Below, in pieces: positions 1 to 9,144 of a stretch of 64,000 nt of DNA. The notes beneath the pieces were generated by a model. That model made no database searches, was not told the DNA's origin, and was given only the letters and a program-made list of their open reading frames with translations. The translations under genes and the position numbers were made by a program. This stretch comes from Armillaria gallica. Its lineage: Eukaryota > Basidiomycota > Agaricomycetes > Agaricales > Physalacriaceae. Location: the NCBI GenBank assembly GCA_037576215.1, contig JBANDB010000003.1, forward strand, positions 2,728,001-2,792,000, written 5' to 3'. The stretch's first letter is position 1, and every line of letters begins with the position of its first letter.

Positions 1-1497
1 ACCCTTGCTGCCGCAACGGACGCGGCGGGCGATGCCATAGAAGGTGTGTTGCTGTGTTTCGTCGTCCGTGTTTTATCGATTCATCGTGCTCCAGACGGTT
101 CGTACAACCCGTTTCCAAGCTATGAATACACCGGCTCCATGCGTCCTATGTATCCGCTCTCTGCAAAAAGAACGGTCCCGGATCACATCCCCCGACCAGA
201 GTACGCTGACGACGGTAGGGTCATAACTTTTGTTCGTCAAATGAAGACCACTCTGTAAGCTTAACTGTGTCTTCTGCCGCACAGGAAGACCCATGGCCGA
301 GGCTAGGGCTGCCGGCCAGCCTCCGAGAATACTCTCCAAAGAGGAGCAAGATAAGATGAGAACGGTCTGCAGGGTATGCTTTCGCCCATTCCTGGTCAAC
401 TGCTGAAACAAATCCAAGTCAGCTGGCTCGCGAGGTCCTGGATATCGCAGCTTCGCATGTCAAACCCGGTGTTACGACAGACGAGCTAGACAAAATCGTT
501 CACAACGCCTGCATCGAGCGCAACGCGTATCCATCACCTCTGAATTACCTTAACTTTCCAAAGTCCGTGTGCACGTAAGTTACTCCATCGATCATCAGCA
601 ATGGTGCTATAGCCTGTCGGGTGTTATAGATCCATAAACGAAGTTATCTGTCATGGGATTCCCGACAGACGAAGACTGAAGAATGGCGATATCATAAATA
701 TTGGTATGTTCATTCATTTCATCAGTTTGGCGATAATTGCTCACGGCGTTTACAGATGTCAGCCTATACTATGATGGCGAGTAAACTTTTTTCCTTCTCT
801 TCAGTGTATTTATCCCGGGTTCCAGGGTATCACGGAGATCTGAATGAAACATACGCAGTAGGTGAAATAGATGACGATGCTAAGAAGCTCATCCGCACCA
901 CTCGCGAATGCTTAGATGAAGCCATCAAGCTCTGCAAGCCAGGCGCTCTGTTCCGTGACTTGGGAAAAACTATGCAAGTGCCTCCGGGGTCTGTAAATCT
1001 TGTTTTTGTTGACATCACACTCTCAGAGAACCCATCGCGCGTTCCAACGGTTGTGCAGTGGTGCGGTCCTACACGGGTCACGGTATCAATGACCTTTTCC
1101 ACACCTCTCCAATATATGTACCGCATTATGCCAAGAACAAAGCCGTCGGAACCATGAAGGCAGGCATGGTATGTATTCCAATTCTATTGTGTACGGAACG
1201 CCAGTAAACGGGTTGCATAGGTCTTCACAATAGAACCCGTCAGTTCATCCTGTCTTCAAATCGATGAAGTCTGATATTCTTTCTAGATGATCAACTTGGG
1301 GCACAACTGGGGCGATGTTCATTGGCCTGACAACTGGACTGCTACGACTGTGGATGGGAAGAAAAGCGCGCAATTCGAAGATACCCTCTTGTATGTTCTA
1401 GATCGCGTTGTTCACATCCATAAACTAAAGTTTTCGCCATAGAATCACAGAGACTGGTGTAGAAGTCTTGACGGAGGGAAAGAAACGGGATCTATAG
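1..1497 (+). CDS. MAP1: Methionine aminopeptidase type 1 (5' end outside window)
   Basis: Metalloprotease that removes the initiator methionine from new proteins in the cytosol. The window starts inside the gene. Exons inferred by phase: <1-43, 95-214, 285-373, 423-574, 630-703, 756-776, then from 826, with further exons to the stop at 1495-1497. Visible family motifs in order: [13 protein letters not shown] linker, the EVICHGIPD block, DVSLYYDG and YHGDLNET (two Asp metal ligands), SYTGHGIN (His), IEPM (Glu) and SAQFEDTLL (last Glu), so all five metal ligands are present and the enzyme should be active. The N-terminal zinc-finger region lies before the window. The intron at 777-825 starts with GC instead of GT; without it the conserved DG-YHGD junction cannot be read. 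The exact donor near 980-988 is uncertain. Confidence 0.92.
777..825 (+). other. Non-canonical GC-AG intron in the methionine aminopeptidase gene
   Basis: Splicing GATG|gcgagt ... ccag|GGTATC restores the conserved reading D-G-Y-H-G-D. No GT donor nearby gives the same reading frame, so a GC donor is the simplest explanation. Confidence 0.7.
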
Positions 1498-2394
1498 CAG
1501 TCTCTAGAACACTTTGGTTTGTGTCCGTCGTCTGGTGTCTTTTTAAGATCGAGTCTAATGACTTCTTCGCTGTGAACACACTAATCCATGCACCCGTATC
1601 TAGACCATCTAATACCCAGCCAAGAAATTCGGGTTGCCGATGGTGGTTTTCTTCCTTCGTTATTGACTGGCCGTAGGACTACAGGCTCTACACCTTTCGT
1701 AAAGACGAATTTAATGCGAGGATCGGTATACGGCCAATGCTTCTGGATCGAATCGTGCACGCTTGTGTACCTCAAAACAAGCTGATTGGGCATATTTTCG
1801 AAGGAAGGGTAATCTCTGACGAGACTGACCCTGACTGACACTTGGGAAGATCATTGGGGCCTTGAAGCTTGTACGCCCCTGCGTGGTGCTCTGAAATCTG
1901 AACGATGCGAACCTGGACCAAAGTGAGATCAAAATAAACGCTTCAAGCTTCACCCATCCATTCGCTGCAGTCAGAGCGCCGTGCTTTCATATCCTCAAAG
2001 GCCTCTTTGAGTATCTCAAAGTTTCCCGTGCCATTCAATGGTTCTCGCTGTACCCGTTGAAGCCGACTTTGCGAAACCATCCTCTGATTTCTCCCAACGA
2101 TGCCTTTCATCTCCGAAGTGCCAGGCGTGACGGACAATCATATAGGTGCCACATCCGAGCGACACATCCTATTGCGCCTGAATGATATGTCAAACAAAAA
2201 TCAAGCGCTGAAATATCTATGGACTCTACCTATAACCAAGTATCCTTTTCTGTTGGACGTTGCTATCTTCTATATAGCAGCCTGACCCCTTTCCATCGTA
2301 CTCATTCTATTGCCTTGTCTTCAGTGAGTCTCGGACAACGCGGAGTAGAAACAGATGCAACGATCCTTCTCTAATCTTCCAACTCCTTCAGCAC
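1498..2394. other. Region without a recognised gene; possible minus-strand coding remnant
   Basis: Contains the 3' flank of the aminopeptidase gene. On the minus strand, open stretches at 1943-2137, 1711-1953 and 1581-1841 have codon-like composition and could be exons of one small gene or a remnant. I recognise no family and could not find a convincing splice model. Confidence 0.25.
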
Positions 2395-2403
2395 ATGAGC
2401 AAG
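2395..2403. repeat. Target site duplication, left copy (9 bp)
   Basis: ATGAGCAAG immediately left of the terminal inverted repeat; an identical copy is at 3206-3214. Confidence 0.85.
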
Positions 2404-2616
2404 CAGACTCCTTCCCATTCTCCTTCGTGGGAGGTAAAAGCTGCTTCGCAGCTCTGATATGTGTATAGGACGTTTATCTTATCTTATCTCTCACGTGACA
2501 TTTTGATCTTTCTAAACCTTATTTTATTTTACCTCCCACTATGGAGACTGGCAACAAACCGTGTGGCACGTTGCTCTTGTTTGGCTACATCTTCCCTTTC
2601 GCTCTCTTCCGAAAGC
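2404..2616 (+). repeat. Left terminal inverted repeat of the MITE
   Basis: About 213 bp. It matches the reverse complement of 2997-3205, including a CACGTGA core and the TGCTTCGCAGC block. Confidence 0.85.
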
Positions 2617-2844
2617 CCCAAAGCTTTAATTACTCCTCGAATAAGCCTCAATTCGCGACGCGGGTAGGTCTCTATATGTAAATAATATGTGTAATTCCAA
2701 TGCCAGATTATTTTATCCACTGTGCCACCAACTGTACTGACTCTGCCCTCCACCGTCATCTGAGTCCTGTTTCCTCTTCAGCATGACCACCTACGTGCAA
2801 GATAGAAGTGCGGTACCTTGGTTAAATCAGATCATCGCTATTCT

Positions 2845-2954
2845 AGATCATCCTGACCAGCGAGGACTTTGCGAACAACCTCGATCTGCCACAGACAGGG
2901 GCGACATCCAAAGATGGCTTGAACTTTCGCCTGAACTTCGGCCTTTTCAGGCAT
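2845..2954 (-). pseudogene. RecQ-like helicase N-terminal fragment inside the MITE
   Basis: Minus-strand reading from the ATG at 2952-2954 gives residues resembling the motif 0 region of RecQ/DEAD-type helicases: VQAIFGCRPCLWQIEVVRKV, followed by LAGQDD. In the family this region precedes the Walker A motif (APTGxGKT), which is absent here: the similarity stops and a stop codon follows at once. Helicases of this kind are abundant in basidiomycete genomes. I infer that the element is a deletion derivative of a longer element carrying such a gene, or that it picked up the fragment. Confidence 0.55.
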
Positions 2955-2996
2955 GGTGTGACGTATGCTGCCCATGATTCTGATGGGCGAAGAGCG

Positions 2997-3205
2997 TTCG
3001 GAAGGGGGCGAAAGGGAAGATGTAGCCAAACAAGAGCAACGTGCCACACGGTTTGTTGCCAGTCTCCGTAATGGGGGGTAAAAAAAAATAAGGTTCAGAA
3101 AGATCAAACAATCACGTGATTGATAAGATAAGATAAACGTCATAGGCTAAGGAGTAGCTGCGAAGCAGCTTTTACCCCCCATAGAGGAGAATGGGAAGGA
3201 GTCTG
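2997..3205 (-). repeat. Right terminal inverted repeat of the MITE
   Basis: About 209 bp, the inverted partner of 2404-2616. Confidence 0.85.
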
Positions 3206-3214
3206 ATGAGCAAG
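3206..3214. repeat. Target site duplication, right copy (9 bp)
   Basis: ATGAGCAAG, identical to 2395-2403. Confidence 0.85.
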
Positions 3215-3749
3215 CCCGTCTTCGAAGGATAAGACGACTATAGAGTAGACTGCGACCGGCGGTCCAACGGCAGCGGTCCGATTGTCCCCGTGATTCAGCG
3301 CCGGGACCGCTATGATCATTTCCACCACTAATGTCGGTCCCTGGGAGTGCCTGTGTCCAACCGCCAGATGCCACTGGCGAAATTCAACATAGCGACCTTC
3401 TCACCAAGAGTTGGTTCTTGTTTCATGATGTTACGAATGACGGTGACTATATACATCATCATTGATGATTTCTATAGGTCGCTCAGATTGAAAGATACTT
3501 CAAGAGCATGAGATTGTTCTGGGATAAATTCAGAGTTGGCCAATGCATCCTTCCAGCAATCTGTGCGACCGTACTCCTGCGGCTTCAGCTGTTCAAGGAA
3601 GTTCGAGGTCCTAGAAACCTAGTACAAGATCTATTCTTGAATAAAATTCTACGAGCCAAGTGAAACTGTAGTAAAAGGTGAACTCCGTTGAAAGACATGA
3701 ATATACTACTAATTAAGGTATTTACACCGCTGGACCCTGAGGCGACAAG
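3215..3749. other. Intergenic, no gene seen
   Basis: Between the MITE and the 3' end of the acyltransferase gene. Only short spurious reading frames; nothing recognised. Confidence 0.6.
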
Positions 3750-6420
3750 TCACTCATGGTGTTCTGACCCACCCTCTTTTCTCTGCCGTATCTCGTCGTT
3801 TAAATAGTTTGTGGCAGCATTGAAGCTTTCTCCACGGTCGACAGAAGCAATGCGCTCTACTGGAACGCCATCTGATAGACTAGACTTGCGATTTCTGCGG
3901 CCCCTACGGAAATGTATTCCATCCAATTCTGTCGTAGGGGATGAAGGGCTTGTCGCCTCGTTTTGATAAAATTTTGGGGGCGCTGCCATGGGTTGTAGAG
4001 GGGAGAGCCGCATTCGTTGTAGATCAGCATATGAGTTTGTGCGACTTCGTGCTTTATAGCCTGGATTAGAGGGATCATCTTGCCCTGGTAGGTAACCGAG
4101 GACGTTATCGTAGTCACCGGCATCTTCTTCGTCCGAATATTCAGGGGTACCAACTCTACTGATTTCATCGCCTCCGCTCCAAGCACTAGTTCCACGACGA
4201 GCACTCCGACTCCATCCGAAGGGACGCTCATCGATCCATGTCATGGGATAAATGAGACCCAGACCTTGAGCATCGACAGCACCAGTACTACTTGTTCTTC
4301 TCCATAGGCCAGGTTTTCCACTAGAGGAGGGTACGCTTGAGGTGGGCAACATTCATGATATACCAGGACTGCACTGACCTCGTTGAAATCTTCATACAAT
4401 TTGGGTCCGAAATCGTTGATGACGTCCATAACCTCATTTGACAACTGAGTATGCATAGTTTTCAACTTGTCAAGAGATCGCTCAGTTGTCCCGGGACAAG
4501 TGCCACAATCAGTGGTCTCAAAGACCTGGGCAACGTTCAGTGAAAGGTAAGATAGGAAGACAGAACATACTTCAAAACGTCCATCCCAGCCTCGCAAAAT
4601 TTCAGAGCCGCAAAATTCATGACTGGCAAGGATAAAATCACGATGAAGGGCGTGGCTATTCTCCATTTAAGGGGAAGATTTGCGCGGATGGACCAAAGCG
4701 TGGCAACAAAAGCGTAGAAACCGTACAATAAAGGAGCAACACCCAGAGATATCAAGACTTTCCAGGTCGCTATCACGTCACGAGCAGCAATTTTGACGAC
4801 GGATTCAGCCTGCTAGAGCCTCTGTAATGGACATGGATCAGTACTGATAGTAAATGAAGCAGAAGTACTTCGTACCTTTAGCTTTCTTTCTAGAAAGGAC
4901 AGACGCAATGATGAACATTGGGCCATTCAGTATTGTCCCTGGTAGCGCCAAAACACTCCAAACTAATAGAAGAACGACCCGATATCCTAGAAGACCTAAG
5001 GTCGCCCAGCTAGCCTTAACAGCTCGGGGTACCTACACACGGGTCTAAATATCCGTGGTCATGAAGCGACTTCGGCTTGGAACTGACCTGATAGTCTCTG
5101 AGACCAAGATCTCGGAGAAGGCGATTGTACTTCAGTACGTCTTTTCGAAGTTTCACTACGCGAGGTTCATCCTTGAAATGGGTGTATCCTTCCAACAATC
5201 GCCTCTTCAATTCAACAACCTGACCTAATGTTAGGTGCTGGCCTGGCGTTTTATAGCCTCCGTGCCGCTTGAATTAACTGAGACATAAGTCTTCAAATAC
5301 GATATTCATGATCAGCGCAGGATTAGCTTACCATAAGCGTATCATAATCGGGAGCCCGAACTGTGACAGTCTTGAGTGCGTCGTAAACGAGGTCCAGAAA
5401 TTTAGCCACAGCTTCGCGCTTCTGAGTACCTCCTTGTTTGAACATCTCCACTAGTTCCTCAGGAACATCTAGAGCGCCGCCAAATTGTACAACTGCACGG
5501 GAGCGGAAACGGTGGGCATGGAAGTAAGACAATCCCACAGGAACGATTTTCACTCGAACGTTGGGATTGTTCGCCATAGCGCCTAGAGCCATTATAGAGA
5601 CACCCGCTTTCAAGGGAAGTAGATCCGTTCGATCATGACTCCCACCTAAATAAGTTGTTACGAGGGTACTACCATAAGTGCAGGAAAGGACGCACCTTCA
5701 GGGAAGATACCAATACTCCCGTTATTTTGGAAGCATTCATAAACATATCGGTACATTTCCTGCTGGTCCACAAAAGGGAGCTTTTTGAGTGGAACTCCTC
5801 CTTTCTCTCCTGTAGCCTCGAGTTCGGCAAATTTGTCTCGAGCCTTTGCTGTTCCCTTCTCCCCACCGAATTCGCGTTTCACTTTCAACTCTGTATCGGA
5901 TATAATTTCAACAACTTCGGCGACCAAAGAGTACTTGACGGATTTTGGAAGCATGATTTGCATCCTTGGCGACAATTCAGATAGGAACCGAGTTCCGTCA
6001 CTCAACACAAGGCATGGATCATCAGGAGAGATTCGCAGTTTGCCAGTACCAGGGCTGGCGGAATCGGCAGCGCGGGCGACAGGGACTAGAGACAAAATTG
6101 AGAAAGCGAAAATTGGTACCCTGCACTTGATGATACGCACTACTTTCCATGAGCCGACTGAAAAATCCAACTGCCTTCCTTTTCATACTCTTTGCTGCCG
6201 TAAGAAATTGGACATGGCGATGTGTCTCCTTGTAGACTTCGAGACTCAGCAGAAGGGGATCGAGAAACTGAAGATACGAAGAGTTCAGCAGGTATAAATT
6301 TTATAAAAGCGAGCTAAAGAACACCTGGTTGCTGTGAGGCGCCCCGACGAATATTACAGGTCCTGAACGTGGTATATTGAATGCACCTCGGGGTCGGATC
6401 TCGCGAATTGACTGATCCCA
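3750..6420 (-). CDS. SCT1: Glycerol-3-phosphate / DHAP acyltransferase (Sct1/Gpt2 type), first exon not found, possible frame break
   Basis: Membrane enzyme of the ER that makes lysophosphatidic acid, the first step of phospholipid and triglyceride synthesis. Minus-strand exons read REIRPRGAFNIP, VIFVGAPHSNQ (6325-6420), FLDPLLLSLEVYKE and FLTAAKSMKRKAVGFF (6144-6267), PVARAAD then the GIFPEG motif (5696-6085), VKIVPVGLSYFHAHRFRSR (5323-5613), two or more hydrophobic segments (4540-5040) and a Ser-rich acidic tail ending at 3750. Motif I (PHSNQFLD) and GIFPEGGS look intact. Two oddities. The 30-70 residues normally before REIRPRG were not found: the DNA upstream is a repeat tract and a rearrangement point. 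Around 4470-4480 the conserved SLRPLIVALVPGQ and the following DKLKTMHTQLSNEV lie in different frames, and the phase at the next intron (about 4369) fits only the first frame. Confidence 0.85.
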
Positions 6421-6564
6421 CTGACATCGAGGCCAATGAAGCAGAGTTTGTGATGGTCAGGTCTGATTTCGGGATAATTTTGTCGTCTCCGGAGCAGCAC
6501 AGAAATAAAAATAGGAAAAGTTGATTTGCGGCCTACAGGTACGGTCGTTTCCGACGCATTTCCA

Positions 6565-6685
6565 ACCAGTCAGCTACACTGCCACCGACCCTACCGACCC
6601 CACGTATTTCTGCCATCCATCTGACCGACCGATCTGACCGATCCGACCCGGGTCAAGTCAGAGGGTCGGTGACCCGACCCTAACA
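6565..6685. repeat. CCGAC / GGTCGG-rich simple repeat tract
   Basis: Many copies of CCGAC(C) on the top strand, turning into GGGTCGGTGACCCGACCC, a short palindrome. It sits where the acyltransferase's first exon would be expected, just left of the F-box fragment. Confidence 0.6.
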
Positions 6686-6688
6686 ACA

Positions 6689-6726
6689 CTGATCTGCACA
6701 ACAGAAACAGCATATTCCAAAAAAAC
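6689..6726 (-). repeat. Sliver of duplicated CYSTM gene sequence
   Basis: ATCTGCACAACAGAAACAGC and the next bases match 7917-7952 (exon 4 of the CYSTM gene) almost exactly, and more weakly 48975-49018. Too short to code; it marks the edge of a duplicated or rearranged segment. Confidence 0.6.
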
Positions 6727-6736
6727 ATATTAAGGA

Positions 6737-7022
6737 ATCCGACTTTTCGATTTCCTTAGATGATCAGGAAGTGATCCGTACCGTTGAAATCCCCATCGCA
6801 GCAGCTTTGATCCCAAATTTGAAGCAGTTCCATACAACGTCTCTTGAATGCTCGGAAAGGGAACAACTCGGTTTTGTCAGAAAGATGAAAGATGCCTGCC
6901 CTGGTTTGAAGATGGTGGCTGTGGATTGGCGTCGCTTGTATACGGATCCGGAGTGGTTGCAGCAGAAGGAGAAGGAACTGGATGACAAGGAGAAGTCATT
7001 GGAGTGCCAGAACACGACATAA
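6737..7022 (+). pseudogene. Orphan C-terminal fragment of an F-box/LRR gene
   Basis: The reading frame from about 6737 to the stop at 7020-7022 gives about 93 residues nearly identical to the last residues of the F-box/LRR gene at 62570-64000 (shared motifs RTVEIPIAAALIPNL, CPGLKMVAVDWR, YTDPEW, KEKSLE). No F-box, LRR part or promoter precedes it; similarity starts abruptly at ATCCGAC (6737-6743). The 3' flank is also similar, out to about 7257 (compare 62258-62570 on the minus strand). The broken paralog at 60858-62131 lacks exactly this part, so this may be its displaced 3' end. Confidence 0.85.
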
Positions 7023-7257
7023 TGCACTATTAAAAATCTAGGGAAAAACCTTATTTCTTCCAACTTGAAATATCCAACCTGCTTCTTTCTCAGAAAATCT
7101 TACATGTCGTACATACATTCGGCCAATAGAGCGAGCACTCAGAGAGATCTCACGACTGAACTTAAACGTACAGACTGAACATTTCTGGTTCACTGCAGTC
7201 TGCAGTTGCCAGTAAACAATGCGGTCTCGTATCACATGAGGTATCAACTGTGTGACC

Positions 7258-7848
7258 TTGACTATTACACGGATGCTGCGGTCTATAAAGCAATCGCGCA
7301 TCACCACGTTATGTCTACGCCCTATCACACGACAACCTTCTTGAATTAAACAAACTTTCTCTCCATCATCTTCAGGATGTAACACTTTTGAGTTGTACGT
7401 TAACACAATCCGTGAATTGGAGCAAGACAGAACAATCAGAAATCCTTGAGTTCTCAGGAAAAGTTTCAAAGGTAGCTCATAACTTCAGCGGGATAACCGG
7501 GGCGCGACGCGGCGTACCATTTCACATTATCACACCGCATATGACGTAAGTAAAGGATGCGACACAATGGTACGATCCTTTTTACCATGAAGATAGTGGT
7601 ACAATCTCAAGAGTTAGCTGGCGCTAACTTTGAAATGGGCTGAAACGAATCTCTCTAGGCTGTACCTTGCCAAGCTGCTATAGTCGATGTGCACCGGGAG
7701 GTACCTCTCAGTTGATCTTCGAATTGTTGTTGGGCTGTTGCCGCATAAATATTGCGGAACAGTCAGACTGATCATTTAAGTACGCAGGTGAAGAGTATAC
7801 ATGTAATGCGGGAGTAGAGTTAACATTAAAGATCGAAAACACGTATGT
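7258..7848. other. Intergenic, no gene seen
   Basis: Between the F-box fragment and the CYSTM gene. No supported reading frame. The part near 7760-7848 is the 3' flank of the CYSTM gene and is repeated near 48826-48900. Confidence 0.6.
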
Positions 7849-8333
7849 TCACAAGTCACACAAGGCTACAGGTTGTGTGAGCTTCCGACCAGACTAAGGA
7901 ACAGAGCATACTGACCATCTGCACAACAGAAACAGCATATTCCAGCAAAACATGCTAGGCAAGTACCGCAACAACCACTACTGCTCTTCTCTTCTTGCTG
8001 TTGACTACAAATGGGTATTGATTGTGTTACTCTCACTGCAAATAACAGAGACGTACACGATAACGGTCTGGGGGGGCGGCTGAGGTTGGTATCCTTGGGG
8101 TGGTCCAGCGTATCCTTGGGGCGGTCCACCATACTGGCCCTGGTCATATCCTTGCGGGGGTCCCTTTGTCCGACGATGTTAACGCATTATTCAATTTTCC
8201 GATTTCATTGAAGTCGTACCTGAGGGTAATAGCCGCCTTGTTGTCCAGGTGGAGGACCTGCACGTCCATTAATGTAAAAAATCGTACGAGGATGCTTATG
8301 GTACGACAGACCTTGGGGTGGGTAGTAGGACAT
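7849..8333 (-). CDS. CYSTM-module (cysteine-rich tail-anchored) small protein
   Basis: Five small exons join in phase: 8333-8312, 8257-8220, 8163-8057, 8004-7916 and 7865-7849, giving 90 residues. The N-terminal part is a Pro/Gly/Gln/Tyr-rich tail (MSYYPPQGPPPGQQGGYYPQ, then repeats of GPPQGY). The C-terminal part SSSGCCGTCLACFAGICCFC followed by CADALCDL is the cysteine-rich transmembrane module. Proteins of this family are tail-anchored in membranes and linked to stress tolerance (family knowledge); the exact role is unknown. Intron ends are normal GT..AG. The ATG at 8331-8333 is 38-44 bases from a TATA-like box. A decayed second copy lies at 48826-49215. Confidence 0.8.
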
Positions 8334-8370
8334 GTGTGCGAGAGTAGTGATGAGCTTGGCGATAGCTGGC

Positions 8371-8377
8371 CTTTATA
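8371..8377 (-). promoter_or_regulatory. TATA-like box of the CYSTM gene
   Basis: TATAAAG on the minus strand, about 40 bases upstream of the start codon. The surrounding promoter (about 8390-8470) is weakly similar to sequence near 49250-49330 by the pseudogene copy. Confidence 0.45.
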
Positions 8378-8459
8378 CCAAGATATTGCCGGTCTTCTGG
8401 TTCCACTTGGCATTGTTGGGCGCCGCAATGAAGAGACCGTGAGGTGGAGCGCCAAGTGG

Positions 8460-8581
8460 ACGTGAGGCATCGATGCATCAACTTCCATCGCCCGCCGAGT
8501 GTCATTCTTTGTGACCAGATAATCCCAGAGTTCTACGTCTTTCATCAAATCGATCATGGCTACATTGCCAGCTATGAGCAT
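8460..8581 (-). pseudogene. C-terminal remnant of a MYND-type protein
   Basis: The minus-strand reading contains LMKDVELWDYLV followed by TKNDTRRAMEVDASM. The intact MYND protein at 45247-46725 ends with LMKDGELLDYLV, SKTKNEIRSKDVHVQAM. No zinc finger or upstream part is present. It lies just upstream of the CYSTM gene; the full MYND gene lies about 2 kb from the CYSTM pseudogene, so the two loci share two families. Confidence 0.55.
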
Positions 8582-9144
8582 TCCAGTCTGTCAAGACCCC
8601 ATTACTCAGATGCGATTGAATGATACATCGAGAGCAAAATATGTTCGTTCAGAAGTTATAGAATCGATGGTAGTCCTGACACAATTGAGCTGGCCTTGGC
8701 ATTCTCCGCATAGAGCGGATATATACTTCAACTTCCGTTAGACGTGGACTTGTCACTGTTCGTTCACAGATGCCAATGAAGAAAATTAGCAACCACACTG
8801 CGGTTACACACGTACAATACCTAATCGAATCAAACTCTTGGTAAGTCACTACAAGTAGGCTAAGTGATCATATAGCCGCAGTATATGGCGACAGCCCGAC
8901 GTCAACGCGAAATAAAGCAGAGGAATCAACGCGTGGTTGATGTAGTATATAGTACCGAGGGGGAAGATCGCGGCGGGTGGAAAGCGCGCTCGCAACAGGT
9001 GCCTGCCGAGCGGCATAATCATGGCCAACATTCAAGCTCCGCGTGAAACATGAGTGATGCCGATGTCATGCCTCAACCCGACAAGTGAGCACTCACTTGT
9101 CCTTGGAACTGCTCGACTGCTCAATTCTTGTCTCTACTCTGTCC
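8582..9144. other. Intergenic, no gene seen
   Basis: Divergent promoter region between the MYND remnant/CYSTM gene and the PP2C-like gene. It holds one short palindrome at 9080-9101. Confidence 0.6.
9080..9101. repeat. Perfect 10-bp inverted repeat upstream of the PP2C-like gene
   Basis: GACAAGTGAG, 2-base spacer CA, CTCACTTGTC; 44 bases before the ATG at 9145. It could be a binding site for a dimeric regulator; that is inference. Confidence 0.4.

Larger units (their letters stand above)
2404..3205. mobile_element. Non-autonomous DNA transposon (Mutator-like MITE), 802 bp
   Basis: The ends are long imperfect terminal inverted repeats: 2404-2616 and 2997-3205 are about 85% identical in opposite orientation, each starting CAGACTCCTTCCCATTCTCC at the outer edge. 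The element is flanked by a perfect 9-bp direct repeat ATGAGCAAG. Terminal repeats near 200 bp with a 9-bp duplication are the pattern of Mutator-like elements; this assignment is inference, since no transposase is encoded. The 380-bp core carries a short piece resembling the start of a RecQ-like helicase gene on the minus strand, so the element is probably an internally deleted derivative or has captured a gene fragment. Confidence 0.85.
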
